DNA of 64,000 bases from Cephalotus follicularis (taxonomy: Eukaryota; Streptophyta; Magnoliopsida; Oxalidales; Cephalotaceae): positions 62,001-126,000 of the forward strand of contig BDDD01003327.1 of the NCBI GenBank assembly GCA_001972305.1, in the 5' to 3' direction. The notes beneath the pieces were generated by a model. It was not told the origin of the DNA. It was given only the letters and a program-made list of their open reading frames with translations, and ran no database searches. The stretch's first letter is position 1. Every line of letters begins with the position of its first letter. A program made the translations under genes and the position numbers. This document shows, in pieces, positions 1 to 11,440 of the stretch.

Positions 1-2212
1 CAAGTCCAAAACGCTGTGCACAACTAACGCCCTGGGGAGAAAACAACATAAGCTCTAGGGGAGAAACCCATGCACGCCTCACGTCCCCACTTAAGCTCCC
101 CTGGGGACATGCCTTGTCCCCCGGCACCCCTGCTAAACATAACAACACTCACATCAAAACGCACGGCATAACTTACACACTATACATCGAACATATGCCC
201 GTCCCCGGACTTCTTCTAACAAGCCTTCCCCGCTAAGCTTGTCTCCGCTATACTAGCCCGGGGACTCTCCAACTTAACTGCTAGGCCTGGGATCACAAAA
301 CTCAAAACATGAAAAGTTCATAAAAATACATGATAAACACATCTGTCAACTAGAAACATTCATATCATAACTCAAAAGCATAAAATTATTACATATATGT
401 CCTCTGGTATACAAACACTGCCTCCTCTGGCAGGCGCAAGAACAAACAAAGCTTATTGTCTATACAAAAGGTGAACTCTCAGATACTCTACTACAAACAA
501 AGGGAAACAGAACCCAAAGAATGCCCCATGATATGCAATGCTAATGCCCGAGCTGAAGTTCCAAGGAGTTGGGCTCAAAAACTACCTCGTTAAGCTATCT
601 ACTGCTGAGCTGGAGGGTCCCCTCCGGCAGGCTGGTCTGCAAAACAGTCTATGAGGGGATTAGTCCAACTGACTAAGTGAAATGAGAACAAAACAGCCTC
701 TGGTACATTCTTATAAAATGAATGTGCTGAAAGAAAGCTTACCATGAGCATGAAAAACTATCCCAACTAGGGGAAAAGACTGTAGCAAACATATGTCATG
801 GCATACAATAAAGAAACGCTCAAAGTACTTGAAAGAAAAGCTTACTATTTCTCTGCTTAGCTGGTTCTAGAACGTTCATAAAAAAGCTGAAATAAACTTA
901 AGAATATAACATATTAAAAGAAAGATAACTGATAAAGAACTGGGGTCCTTACCGGCTAAACACCCGAGGAGAAAGATTAAGCAAGGAATTGGCTTTTCTT
1001 TGCTATGCCGATCAGGTCGAAGCCTACTTGGCAGTAACTGTCGAGAACCCATGGTTCCCTTCTGTGCTTGATATTGCTTTGCTTACTTGCTTATCTGGGA
1101 TGGTGGCATGACTAACAAGAACAGAGTCTTCCTCTAAACTGAGGCATTGATGCCGATGGCATGACTGTCGAGGACAAAGTCCTCCTCTAGAAGACTTACT
1201 GAAAGGCTCTAATCTCTACTCTGGAAACTTAGCTCTGCTATACAAAAAACCCTAAACACCATCATAGGCAATAGCGTAAAGGAGATCCAGCTAGGACCTG
1301 GGGACAGTCTCGCCTGGCTTGCTATCATAGACAATAGTAGACCGAGGAGGTTGGAGTTATGTACATAGTGCTCTGTTGCACTCATACCCTAAAGACCATC
1401 ATAGACAATAGTGTAAAGGAGATCCAGGTATGGAACCAGGGGACAGACTCGGTCAACTTCCCATAATAGACAATAGTAGGCTAAGGAGTTGGGTTGAGCA
1501 TGTACGCGTTACCTTACTGGAAAGTGACTAATTCACTTGAAGAACTTGAGCTCTAGTGCTCGAGAAACTCTCTTTCTCACTCTTCTATCAATGGAAACAT
1601 ACAAAGACTCTAGGGAAACAAATTACCGTTAGAAAGCTCTCACTGTACTGGGGATTAGAAACTAAAAGAGTCATTAAGAACATCATGAAACAACTAGAAA
1701 CATAGAAAGGATGTCCCACTCACAGTTTTTGGCTGCGTTCTTACTGGTTTCCTCTGACAAGAACTTCTCCTTTTTCTCTTCGTCTGCTACTTCTCCCGGT
1801 TGCATCTCCACTAAGCTTGGAAAGCCTCGAACTGCTGTTCTCCTCCCACTTGTTGTAGAAGAAGAAGAAGAAGAAGAAGAAGAAGAAGAAGAAGAACGAG
1901 AGCACTCTCTCTCACTCTAAAACTCTCTAAACTCTCTGCTGAAGCTAGAAGAAGGATTGCTACAACTCCAAAAGTCTCCACACAAATCCCAACTTAAGCC
2001 ATCATTTGTCTTGGGATATGGAAGCTTCCTCAAGAAGCTTTGCACTTAAGTCCTTCAACTTCCACTAATCATGCTTTAAACTTGGGCTTGTAACATAAAC
2101 AACACTTGGCTTTCTTCTCTTACCCAATTAAGTCCAAAGCCCATAAAAAAAATATGATACACCATAGAAAAAGTTTCTCTCTTAGGCTCCAAAACAGCTA
2201 CGGGGCGTTACA
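1..2212 (-). mobile_element. TG-A LTR copy 1 (left end beyond window)
   Basis: Long terminal repeat of the gag-only gypsy element TG-A, read on the minus strand. The minus-strand start TGTAACGCCCC is at 2212, directly after the polypurine-like tract that ends the internal region. The sequence matches the LTR starting at 3838 from about its 430th base, so roughly 430 bases of this copy lie left of the window. It holds several short near-repeats containing a CATAGACAATAG core (about 1264-1480) and a GAA tract at 1858-1896. The short plus-strand open frame over that tract is a low-complexity product, not a gene. No other gene is seen here. Confidence 0.85.
1858..1896. repeat. GAA/TTC microsatellite in TG-A LTR copy 1
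   Basis: An uninterrupted GAA run ending in GAAGAAC. The same site in the other LTR copies carries runs of different length: about 6179-6206, 9588-9608 and 12633-12684. The tract is therefore a length-variable site at a fixed LTR position. It sits about 320 bases inside the sense-strand LTR start. Confidence 0.9.
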
Positions 2213-2260
2213 TCTTCCCCACCTTAAGAAATTTTGTTCTCAAAATTCCTCAAGTCAAAC
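2213..2260 (-). other. Polypurine tract and pol-end remnant of TG-A unit 1
   Basis: On the minus strand a purine-rich run (AAGGTGGGGAAGA) abuts the LTR start TGTAACG. It is the expected primer for second-strand synthesis. Just upstream is a GAGGAATTTTGAGAAC-type stretch, which matches the FEDEIL end of Tekay/Del pol in degenerate form. The gag-only element thus keeps the last few dozen bases of pol. This points to origin from a full-length parent by internal deletion. Confidence 0.7.
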
Positions 2261-2339
2261 CTCAGGAAAAAATGTTCTATCACCTCTAGCTTCTCTGTAA
2301 CTATGCTCAATCAGATCCTATAACTTAACTTATCGAACT

Positions 2340-3699
2340 AACGGAGAAACGTAGAATATAAGATCTCACCTGGTGGCATCTCTGGTGCTGTCATATCCAT
2401 TCCCCTGGGAAGGGAGAAAACTCTTGCTGTAGCTCTGGGTCTGCTACCACCAGCTCTGGCTGTGCTGGTGTGGGGTGCTGTATAACTCGTTCTCTGTACT
2501 CCTGAGGGCTGAGATGACTGGGCCCTACCACTGGCCGTGGTCTACTACTTCACTGGTGCTGTCGAAGGTGTCAACGCTTCACTAAGAGATTGCTGGGGAC
2601 AATCTCTCTTAATGTGCCATTCTACACCGCACCTGTAACAAGCAGAACTTCCCTTCTTGCATTCTCCTGAATGCAGCTTGCCACAAACTACACATTGAGG
2701 CACTCTGTTGCTCTGGTAAGAACTCCCTTGAACACTGCTTGTAATTGGAGTCGTCTGTGTCTGCTGAGAAGTTCCTTCTCTAACATTTCCTGAGGATTGA
2801 GGTCCCCACTACTTCTGAGCCTTGGAGGGGTTCTCCGCTTGCTCAAACTGAAATGAGGATCTCTTCCGTCCTAACTCTTAACGCATCTTCTAGTCTGCTA
2901 GGCTCGACTCTACTATCTTGGCAGCCTCCACCATGTTGCCAAACACCAACCACGGGGTGATGGACACCATATGTCTGATCTCGGGTCTAAGGCCCTCAAG
3001 AAACTTCTCACATTGCTCCTCTTGATCTGCTACCAGGGCTGGAGTGAAATGGGACAAGTCCATAAAATGATACTCGTACTGTGATACAGTCCCATTACCT
3101 TGATATGGATACAAAAACTATTTTCTCTTCTCTTTAACGAACATGGGTGGAAAGAAGTACTGTCTAAACTCCTTCTTGACCTTACCCCACGTGATCTCTG
3201 CCGAACCCTCATGCCTAGACACAAGAGCATCCCACCATCTTCGTGCACCTTTTGCAAAGAAGAAAGACACATTCCTTGCTCTCGTGTCCTCTGCTATCTC
3301 CAACTGAACGAAGATCTCTTCTAGGTAATTCAACCACGCATCTGTATCCATGGGGTCTCCTGTTCCATCGAAGGATGTTGCTCCCAACCGTTGCATGCGT
3401 TCCACTGGAAGAGGTTGGGGTGTGGACAAACCCATAGCTTGAACCCACATCGTCATCGCCTACATCATCTCTGTAGGTCCACTGGTAGGTGCTGGGGAAG
3501 CCATACGCGCAACTGACTGCGATGCTGGGACATGCTCCTTCGGTACCTGCTGTGCTCCCTGCTTTTCAACTTCCACATGTGCATTTTCCTCTGGCACTTC
3601 CAAAGGAACCTCTTGCTCCACTCTCTGACGAGGAATCGCTCTTCCTCTGCCTTTGCCGCGACCACTGCCAAGAACAACGCTACGAGTCCGAGGTGGCAT
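2340..3699 (-). pseudogene. gag: Gag of TG-A unit 1, broken
   Basis: Capsid/nucleocapsid protein that packages retrotransposon RNA into virus-like particles. It begins at 3699 with a basic Arg-rich N-terminus (MPPRTRSVVLGSGRGKGRGR). The Retrotrans_gag domain follows, with the hallmark ARRWWDAL and the ITWGKVKKEFRQYFFP block in the 3118-3456 frame. After a frame change comes the segment with VSQYEYHFMDLSHF and KFLEGLRPEIRHMV (2890-3114). Two zinc knuckles follow near 2600-2700: CVVCGKLHSGEC and CYRCGVEWHIKRDC. A Pro/Arg/Ser-rich tail ends in a RVFSLPRG-like motif, which in Tekay elements lies just before the protease. Protease, RT and integrase are absent, and the internal region is only about 1.6 kb. 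Stops and frameshifts make it a pseudogene. Confidence 0.88.
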
Positions 3700-3823
3700 C
3701 GTCTTCTACAACAACACGCTAACGTATCACGAAAATGTCGCAACCTATATGCAATGCATGAATGCAACCCTACACAATACCCCACTAACTAACAAAGAAA
3801 GCACAAGGAAAACGCAAACCTTT

Positions 3824-3834
3824 CTCTGAAACCA
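3824..3834 (-). other. Primer binding site of TG-A unit 1 (tRNA-iMet)
   Basis: The minus strand reads TGGTTTCAGAG, three bases after the LTR end (...CCTGACA). Plant initiator-Met tRNA pairs with TGGTATCAGAG, so there is one mismatch. The same position in unit 2 has the perfect match. Confidence 0.75.
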
Positions 3835-3837
3835 ACT

Positions 3838-6237
3838 TGTCAGGACCACGTTCCCGCTAACTCTATGGGACACGTGTCCTGCCGGGGATGGCTCTCCTCT
3901 TGCCAACAACCCTCTAAAACTAAAACTGCACGAGGAGAAAGCCTGGGCTGGACTGGGTGTGTAGCCAACAGTGCTGCCGGGGCAGAGGGCCTAACTCCTC
4001 TCCTGCTCTTGCCCAAAGCTCAACTTAAAACCAATGCTCCAAATGCGCTGTATCACTAACGCCGAAGGCTTTACTTAGCCAAGGCTCCAAGACGCGCCGC
4101 ATTACTTAAGCCCCACGTGCTCTTCACATGGACTTAACATAACACACAAGGCATGCCCGGGGAGAGCACACACGTGCAACTCACGAGCACACTTAACTGA
4201 AATTGCTCGGGCACACTCCTTGTCCTCGGGTCTTTCTCCTTCCCAGGCTAAAACATCCTTAGCCAGAGTCCAAAACGTTGCGAACAACTAATGCCCAACG
4301 GAGAAAAAAACATAAGCTCCTGGGGAGAAACCCATGCACGCCTCACGTCCCCACTTAAGCTCCTCTGGGGACATGCGTTGTCCCCCGGCACCCCTGCTCA
4401 ACATAACAACACTCACATCAAAACGCACGGCATAACTTAAACACTATACATCAAACGTATGCCCGTCCTGGGCCTTCTTCTAACAAGCCTTCCTCGCTAA
4501 GCTTATCTCCCCTATACTAGCCAGGGGACTCTCTAGCTCCCCTACCAGGCCTGAGATCACAAAACTCAAACCATGAAAAGTTCATAAAAACACATGATAA
4601 ACACATCTGTCAACTCGAAACATTCATATCATAACTCAAAAGCATAAAACTATTACATATATGTCCTCTGGTATACGAACACTGCCTCATCTGGCAGGCG
4701 TAAGAACAAACAAAGCTTACTGTCTATACAAAAGGTGAACTCTCAGCTACTCCACTACAAACAAAAGGTAACAGAACCCAAAGAATACCTCATGCTATGC
4801 AATGCTAACACCTGAGCTGAAGTTCCAAGGTGCTGAGCTCAAAAACTATCTCGTTAAGCTATTTACTGCTGAGCTGGAGGGTCTCCTCCGGCTGACTGGT
4901 CTGCAAAACAGTCAGTGAGGGGATTAGTCCAACTGACTAAATGAAATGAGAACAAAACATCCTCTGGTACATTCTTATAAAATGAATGTGCTGAAAGAAA
5001 GCTTACCATGAGCATGAAAAACTATCCCAACTGGGGGAAAAGACTGTAGCAAACATATGTCATGGCATACAATAAAGAAACGCTCAAAGTACTTGAAAGA
5101 AAAGCTTTCTATTTCTCTGCTTAGCTGGTTCTAGAACGTTCATAAAAAAGCTGGAATAAACTTAAGAATATAACTGATTAAAAGAAAGATAACTGATAAA
5201 GAACTAGGGTCCTTCCCGGCTAAACACCCGAGGAGAACGACTAAGCTAGGAACTAGCTTTTCTTTGCTATGCTGATCTAGGCCGAAGCCTGCTGGTTACA
5301 TAATATAGTTGCCAACTTATAGTGGAGTTGAGCTGATCTAGGCCGAAGCATGCTTGGCAGTAACTGCCGAGAACCCATGGTTCCCTTCTGTGCTTGCTAT
5401 TGCTTTGCTTACTTGCTTATCTGGGCTAGAGGCATGACTACCAAGAACAGAGTCTTCCTCTGAACTGAGGCATTGATGCCGATAGCATGACTGTCGGGGA
5501 CAAAGTCCTCCTCTAGAAGACTTACTGAAAAGCTCTAATCTCTACTCTGGAAACTTAGCTCTGCTGTTCTCAAACCCTAAACACCATCATAGACAATAGC
5601 ATAAAGGAGATCCAGGTAGGACCTGGGGACAGTCTCACCCGGTTTCCTATCATAGACAATAGTAGACTGAGGAGATTGGAGCTATGTACAAAGTGCTCGG
5701 CAACACTCATACCCTAAACACCATCATAGACAATAGTGTGAAGGAGATCCAGGTATGGAACCCGGGGGCAGACTCGCTCAACTTTCCATCACAGACAATA
5801 GTAGGCTGAGGAGTTGGGTTGAGCACATACGCGTTACCTTACTGGGAAGTGACTAATTCACTTGATGAACTTGAGCTCTAGTGCTCGAGAAACTCTCTTT
5901 CTCTCTCTTCTGTCAAAGGAAACATACAAAGACCCTAGGGAAAAAAATTCATGTTAGAAAGCTCTCCCTGTACTGGGGATTAGAAACTGAAAGAGTCATT
6001 AAGAACATCATGAAACAACTAGGAACATAGAAAGGATATCCCACTCACTGTTCTTGGCTGCGTTCTTACTGGTTTCCTCTGACGAGAACTTCTCCTCTTT
6101 CTCTTCGTCTTCTACTGCGCCTGGTTGCTTCTCCACTAAGCTTCGAAAGCCTTGAACTGCTGTTCTCCTCCCACTCGTCAAAGAAGAAGAAGAAGAAGAA
6201 GAAGAACTAGAGCTCTCTCTCTCACTCTAAAACTCTC
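3838..6237 (-). mobile_element. TG-A LTR copy 2, truncated
   Basis: Starts on the plus strand with TGTCAGGACC next to the primer site of unit 1. It runs collinear with LTR copy 1 to the GAA tract and the CTCTCTCTCTCAC block near 6220. The last 300 or so bases, including the GGGCGTTACA end, are missing. Homology stops near 6237 and unrelated sequence follows up to an assembly gap. By joining copies, a full TG-A LTR would be about 2.7 kb. This copy serves as 5' LTR of unit 1 and would be the 3' LTR of unit 2, as expected of a tandem array sharing LTRs. Confidence 0.82.
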
Positions 6238-6620
6238 TCAACTCGTATCAACGTCTCTTCGGTCTCTACTATCTTGTCAAAAAGGATTCCAAACTGAACT
6301 CCTTAAAACTCCTGTTTTAAAGAATTCCACCCCTCCTACATTGCGGGGCATCGACAAAACCTCGGATTCTCTTTTTGAAAAAGATACCACATATTAAAAA
6401 AAAATACCCGAAACCTGAATTAACTCATTCTCTTCTTTCAATTCACAACAAATACAATATTCGGGTTCACATTTCGTACTAATCACCTTCAACTTCCTGA
6501 ATTCACGTTTCGAACAACTCCTTCGAAGGTATAGGGTTCTGTTTACTGCCGAATTCAACCCTAATCACACCTCTGAAAACCTCAACATCGTTAGGAAAGA
6601 AGATCGAAGTCGTCTCTCAA
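6238..6620. other. Unassigned sequence beside assembly gap
   Basis: About 380 bases that do not match the other TG-A LTR copies at this position. It is AT-rich with several near-repeated AATTCA/TTCAAT motifs. I see no gene, LTR end or target duplication. It may be an unrelated fragment, an insertion cut by the gap, or a scaffolding error. Confidence 0.5.
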
Positions 6621-6645
6621 NNNNNNNNNNNNNNNNNNNNNNNNN
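6621..6645. other. Assembly gap (25 N)
   Basis: A run of 25 N. Comparison with unit 1 suggests the gap hides at least the last 300 bases of the TG-A LTR plus about 400 bases of internal region. The true missing length is therefore not 25. Confidence 1.
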
Positions 6646-7731
6646 CATGTGCCCTTCTTCGCCGCACCTGTAACAAGCAGAACTTCCCTTCCTGCATTCT
6701 CCTGAATGCAGCTTGCCACAAACTACACATTGAGGCGCTCTGTTGCTCTGGTAAGAACTCCATTCAACACTGCTAGTAACTGGAGTCGACTGTGTCTGCT
6801 GAGAAGTTCCTTCTCTAACGTTGCCTGAGGACTGAGGTCCCCACTGCTTTTTAGCCTTGGAGGGGTTCTCCGCTTGCTCGAACTGAAATGAGGATCTCTT
6901 CCGTCCTTACTCTTAACGCATATTCTGGTCTGCTAGGCTCCACTCTACTCTCTTGGCAGCCTCCAACAAACTGCCAAACACCAACCACGAGGTGAAGGAC
7001 ACCATATGTCTGATCTCGGGTCTAAGGCCCTCAAGAAACTTCTCACATCGCTCCTCTTGATCTGCTACCAGGGCTGGAGCGAAATGGGACAAGTCCATAA
7101 AATGATACTCGTACTGTGATACAGTCCCATTACCTTGCTGTGGATACAAAAACTCTTTTCTCTTCTCTTTAACGAACATGGGTGGAAAGAAGTACTGTCT
7201 AAACTCCTTATTGAACTTCCCCCACGTGATCTCTGCCAAACTCTCATGCCTAGACACAAGAGCATCCCACCATCTTCGTGCACCTTTTGCAAGGAAGAAA
7301 GATGCATTCCTTGCTCTCGTGTCCTCTGCTATCTCCAACTGAACGAAGATCTCTTCTAGGTGGTTCAACCACGCATCTGCATCCATGGGGTCTCCTATTC
7401 CCTCGAAGGATGTTGCTCCCAACCGTTGCATACGTTCCACTGGAAGAGGTTGAGGTCTGGCCAAACCCATAGTTTGAGCCCACATCATCATCGCCTGCAT
7501 CAGCTCGTAGGTCCACTGGTAGGTGCTGGAGGAGGCATACGCGGCTGACTACGCTGCTGGGATATGCTCCTCCGGTACCTGTTGCGCTCCCTGCTCTTCA
7601 ACTTCCAGTTGTGCTTGTTCCTCTAGCTCTTCCAAAGGAACCTCTTGCTCCACTGTCTGGCGAGGAATCGCTCTTCCTTTGCCACTGCCGTTACCACTGC
7701 CACGAAAAATGCTACGAGTCTGAGGTGGCAT
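6646..7731 (-). pseudogene. gag: Gag of TG-A unit 2, broken
   Basis: Second copy of the TG-A gag. The start is at 7731 (MPPQTRSIFRG), with the same basic N-terminus and an acidic Glu/Gln-rich linker. The longest open stretch (6913-7500, 195 codons) holds the whole Retrotrans_gag core, including LGATSFEGIGDP, ARRWWDALVSRHES and FRQYFFPPMFVKEK. It continues to the FLEGLRPEIRHM block without a break. A stop at about 7548 separates it from the N-terminal part. The zinc knuckles lie at about 6650-6730; the 3' part is lost in the assembly gap. This is the best preserved of the three copies and the one to use as family reference. Confidence 0.88.
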
Positions 7732-7855
7732 CGTCTTCAACAACAACACGTTAACGTATCATGAAAATGTCGCAACCTATATGCAATGCATGAATGCAAC
7801 CCAAGACGATACCCCACTAACTAACAAAGAAAGCACATGGAAAACACAAACCTTT

Positions 7856-7866
7856 CTCTGATACCA
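7856..7866 (-). other. Primer binding site of TG-A unit 2 (tRNA-iMet)
   Basis: The minus strand reads TGGTATCAGAG, a perfect match to the 3' end complement of plant initiator-Met tRNA. It lies three bases from the LTR copy that starts at 7870. Confidence 0.85.
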
Positions 7867-7869
7867 ACT

Positions 7870-9925
7870 TTTCAGGACCACGTTCCCGCTAACTTTATGG
7901 GACACGTGTCCTACCGGGGATGGCACTCCTCTTGCCAACAACCCTCTATAACGAAAACTGCCCAAGGAGAAAGCCTCGGCTGGGCTGGGAGCGTAGCCAA
8001 AAGGGCAGCCGGGGCAGAGGGCCTAACTCTTCTCCTGCTCATGCCCAAAGCTCAACTTAAAACCAAAGCTCCAAAAGCGCCATATCACTAACGCCCAAGG
8101 CTTTACTTAACCAAGGCTCCAAGATGCGCCACATTACTTAAGCCCCACGTGCTCATCACATGGACTTAATATAATGCGAAAAGCATGCCCGGAGAGAGCA
8201 CACATGTGCAGCTCACGAGCACACTTAACCAACATGCCCGGGGACACTCCTTGTCCTCGGGTCTTTCTCCTTCCCAGGCTAAAACACCCTTAGCCCAAGT
8301 CCAAAAAGCTACGCACAACTAATGCTCTGCGGAGAAAACAACATAAGCTCCAGGGGAGAAACCCATGCACGCCTCACGTGCCCACTTAAGCTCCCCTAGG
8401 GACAAGGCTTATCCCCCGGAACCCCTGCTCAACATAACAACACTCATATCAAAACACACAACATAACTTAAACACTATACATCAAACATATGCCCATCCC
8501 GGGACTTCTTCTAACAAGCCTTCCCCGCTAAGCTTGTCTCCGCTATACTAGCCCGAGGACTCTCTAGCTCCCCTGCCAGGCCTGGGATCACAAAACTCAA
8601 ACCATGAAAAGTTCATAAAAACACATGATAAACACATCTGTCAACTCGAAACATTCATATCATAACTGAAAAGCATAAAACTATTATATATATGTCCTCT
8701 GGTATACAAACAATGCCTCCTCTGGCAGGCGCAAGAACAAACAAAGCTTACTGTCTATACAAAAGGTGAACTCTCAGCTACTCCACTACAAACTAAGTGT
8801 AACAGAACCCAAAGAATGCCCCATGCTATGCAATGCTAACGCCCGAGCTGACGTTCCAAGGTGATGAGCTCAAAAACTACCTCGTAAAGCTATCTACTGT
8901 TGAGCTGGAGGGTCTCCTCCGGCTGGCTGGTCTGCAAAACAGTCTGTGAAGAGATTAGTCCAACTAACTAAGTGAAATGAGAACAAAACATCCTCTGGTA
9001 CATTCTTATAAAATGAATGTGCTGAAAGAAAGCTTACCATGAGCATGAAAAACTATCCCAAAAGGGGGAAAAGACTGTAGCAAACATATGTCATGGCATA
9101 CAATAAAGAAACACTCAAAGTACTTGAAAGAAAAACTTACCATTTCTCTGCTTAGCTGGTTCTAGAATGTTCATAAAAAAGCTGAAACAAACTTAAGAAT
9201 ATAACTGATTAAAAGAAAGATAACTGATAAAGAACTAGGGTCCTTCCCGGCTAAACACCCTGACTAATTCACTTGAAGAACTTGAGCTCTAGTGCTCGAG
9301 AAACTCTCTTTCTCTCTCTTCTGTCAAAGGAAACATACAATGACGCTAGGGAAACAAATTCCCGTTAGAAAGCTCTCCCTGTACTTGGGATTAGAAACTG
9401 AAACAGTCATTAAGAACATCATGAAACAACTGGAAACATAGAAAGGATGTCCCACTCAAAGTTCTTGGCTGCGTTCTTACTGGTTTCCTCTGACGAGAAC
9501 TTCTCCTCTTTCTCTTTGTCTGCTACTTTGCCTAGCTGATTCTCTACTAAGCTTGGAAAGCCTCAAACTGCTGTTCTCCTCCCACTCGTCGAAGAAGAAG
9601 AAGAAGAACTAGAGCTCTCTCTCTCTCACTCTAAAACTCTCTAAACTCTCTACTGAAGCTAGAAGAAGGATGGGTACAACTCCAATAGTCTCCACACTAA
9701 TCCCAACTTAAGTCGTCATTTGTCTTGAGATATGGAAGCTTCCTCAAGGAGCTTTGCACTTAAGTCCTCCAACTTCCACTAATCATGCTTTACGCTTGGG
9801 CTTATAACATAAACAACACTTAGCTTTCTTCTCTTACTCAATTAAGTCCAAAGCCCATAAAAAAATATCATACACCATAGAAAAAGTTTCTCTCTTAGGC
9901 TCCAAAACAGCTACGTGGAGTTACA
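7870..9925 (-). mobile_element. TG-A LTR copy 3, with internal deletion
   Basis: Complete at both ends. The plus-strand start is TTTCAGGACC, with the expected TG mutated to TT. It ends TGGAGTTACA at 9925. It is about 2.06 kb rather than about 2.7 kb. Sequence corresponding to about 5229-5848 of copy 2 is missing, and the junction is at about 9259 (CTAAACACCC joined to TGACTAATTCAC). The deleted block holds the CATAGACAATAG near-repeats. It is shared as 5' LTR of unit 2 and 3' LTR of unit 3. Confidence 0.88.
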
Positions 9926-11440
9926 TCCTCCCCACCTTACAAAATTTTGTCCTCAAAATTCCTCAAGTCAAACCTTAGGAAAAACTGTTCTATCACCTCT
10001 GGCCTCTCTACAACTATGCTCTATCAGGTACTATAACCTAACTTATCCTACTAAAGGAGAAACGTAGAACATAAGAGCTAACCTGGTGGCATCTCTGGTG
10101 TTGTCATATCCATTCCCCTTGGAAGGGAGAAAACTCTTGCTGTAGCTCCGGGTCTACTACCACCAGCTCTTGCTGTGCTAGTGTGGGGTGCCGTATAACT
10201 TTTTCTCTGCGCTCCTGTAGGCTAAGATGAATGGGCCCTACCATTGGCCGTGGTCTGCTTCTTCACTGGTGCTGTAGCAGTCGTCAATGCTTCACTAAGA
10301 GATTGAAGGGGACAATCTCTCTTCATGTTCCCTTCTTCACCGCACCTGTAACAAGCAGAACTTCCCTTCTTGCATTCTTCCTAATGAAGCTTTCCACAAA
10401 CTACACATTGAGGTGCTCTGTTGCTCTGATAAGAACTCCCTTGAACACTGCTAGTAAGTGGAGCCGTCTCTATCTGCTGAGAAGTTCCTCCTCTAACGTT
10501 GCCTGAGGACTGACCTCCCCACTGCTTCTGAGCCTTGGAGGGGTTCTCCGCTTGCTCGAACTAAAATGAGGATCTTTTCCGTCCTTGCTCTTGACGCATC
10601 CTCTGGTCTGTTAGGCTCAACTCTACTCTCTTGGCAGCTTCCCCCAAGTCGCCAAACACCAACCACGGGGTGACGGACACCATATGTCTGATCTCGGGTC
10701 TAAGGCCCTCAAGAAACTTCTCACATTGAACCTATTGATCTTCAACCAGGGCTGGAGCGAAATGGGACAAGTCCATAAAACCATGCTCGTACTGTGATAC
10801 AGTCCCATTACCTTGCCGCAGGTACAAAAACTCTTTTCTCTTCTCTTTAATGAACATGGGTGGAAAGAAGTACTGTCTAAACTCATTCTTGAACTTCCCC
10901 CACGTGATCTATGCTGAACTCTCATGCCTAGCCACAAGAGCATCCCACCATCTTTGTGCACCTTTTTCAAGGAAGAAAGACGCATTCCTTACTCTCGTGT
11001 CCTCTACTATCTCCAACTGAACGGAGATCTCTTCTAGGTGGTTCAACCAAGCATCTGCATCCTTGGGGTCTGCTGTTCCCTCGAAGGATGTTGCTCCCAA
11101 CTGTTGCATGCGTTCCACTGGAAGAGGTTGAGGTCTGGCCAAACCCATAGTTTGAGCCCACATCGTCATCGCCTGCACATCTCTGTAGGTCCACTGGTAG
11201 GTGCTAGAGGAGGCGTATCGTCATCGCCTGCACATCTCTGTAGGTCCACTGGTAGGTGCTAGAGGAGGCATACGCGCGGCTGACTGCGCTGCTGGGACTT
11301 GCTCCTCTGGTACCTGCTGCGTTCCCTGCTCTTCAACTTCCACATGTGCTTGTTCCTCTTGTGCATCAAAAGGAACCTCTTGCTCCACTGTCTGGCAAGG
11401 AATCGCTCTTCCTCTGCCTCTGCCGTGACCACTGCCATGA
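9926..11440 (-). pseudogene. gag: Gag of TG-A unit 3, broken and 5'-truncated
   Basis: Third gag copy. A polypurine tract and pol-end remnant lie at 9926-9970 beside the LTR. The knuckle region is at about 10320-10420, and the capsid part is split between two frames (10623-10985 and 10909-11178). Recognisable blocks include LGATSFEGTADP, AQRWWDALVARHESSA and a frameshifted RPEIRHM region. A 55-base tandem duplication (11162-11271) adds a further frameshift in the N-terminal linker. The N-terminus stops at 11440, where a copia LTR fragment begins. The primer site and most of the next LTR are therefore gone. Non-functional. Confidence 0.85.
11162..11271. repeat. 55-base direct tandem duplication in TG-A gag 3
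   Basis: The block beginning ATCGTCATCGCCTGCAC at 11162 is repeated immediately from 11217 with near identity. Units 1 and 2 carry it once. Fifty-five is not a multiple of three, so the duplication shifts the gag frame. The near-identity of the two blocks suggests a recent slip or an assembly artefact. Confidence 0.9.

Noticed and set aside
1711..1920. Plus-strand open frame with a poly-Glu tail (also at 12439-12708)
   Set aside because: It is a translation of the GAA microsatellite in the TG-A LTR. Run length differs among LTR copies and no domain is present.
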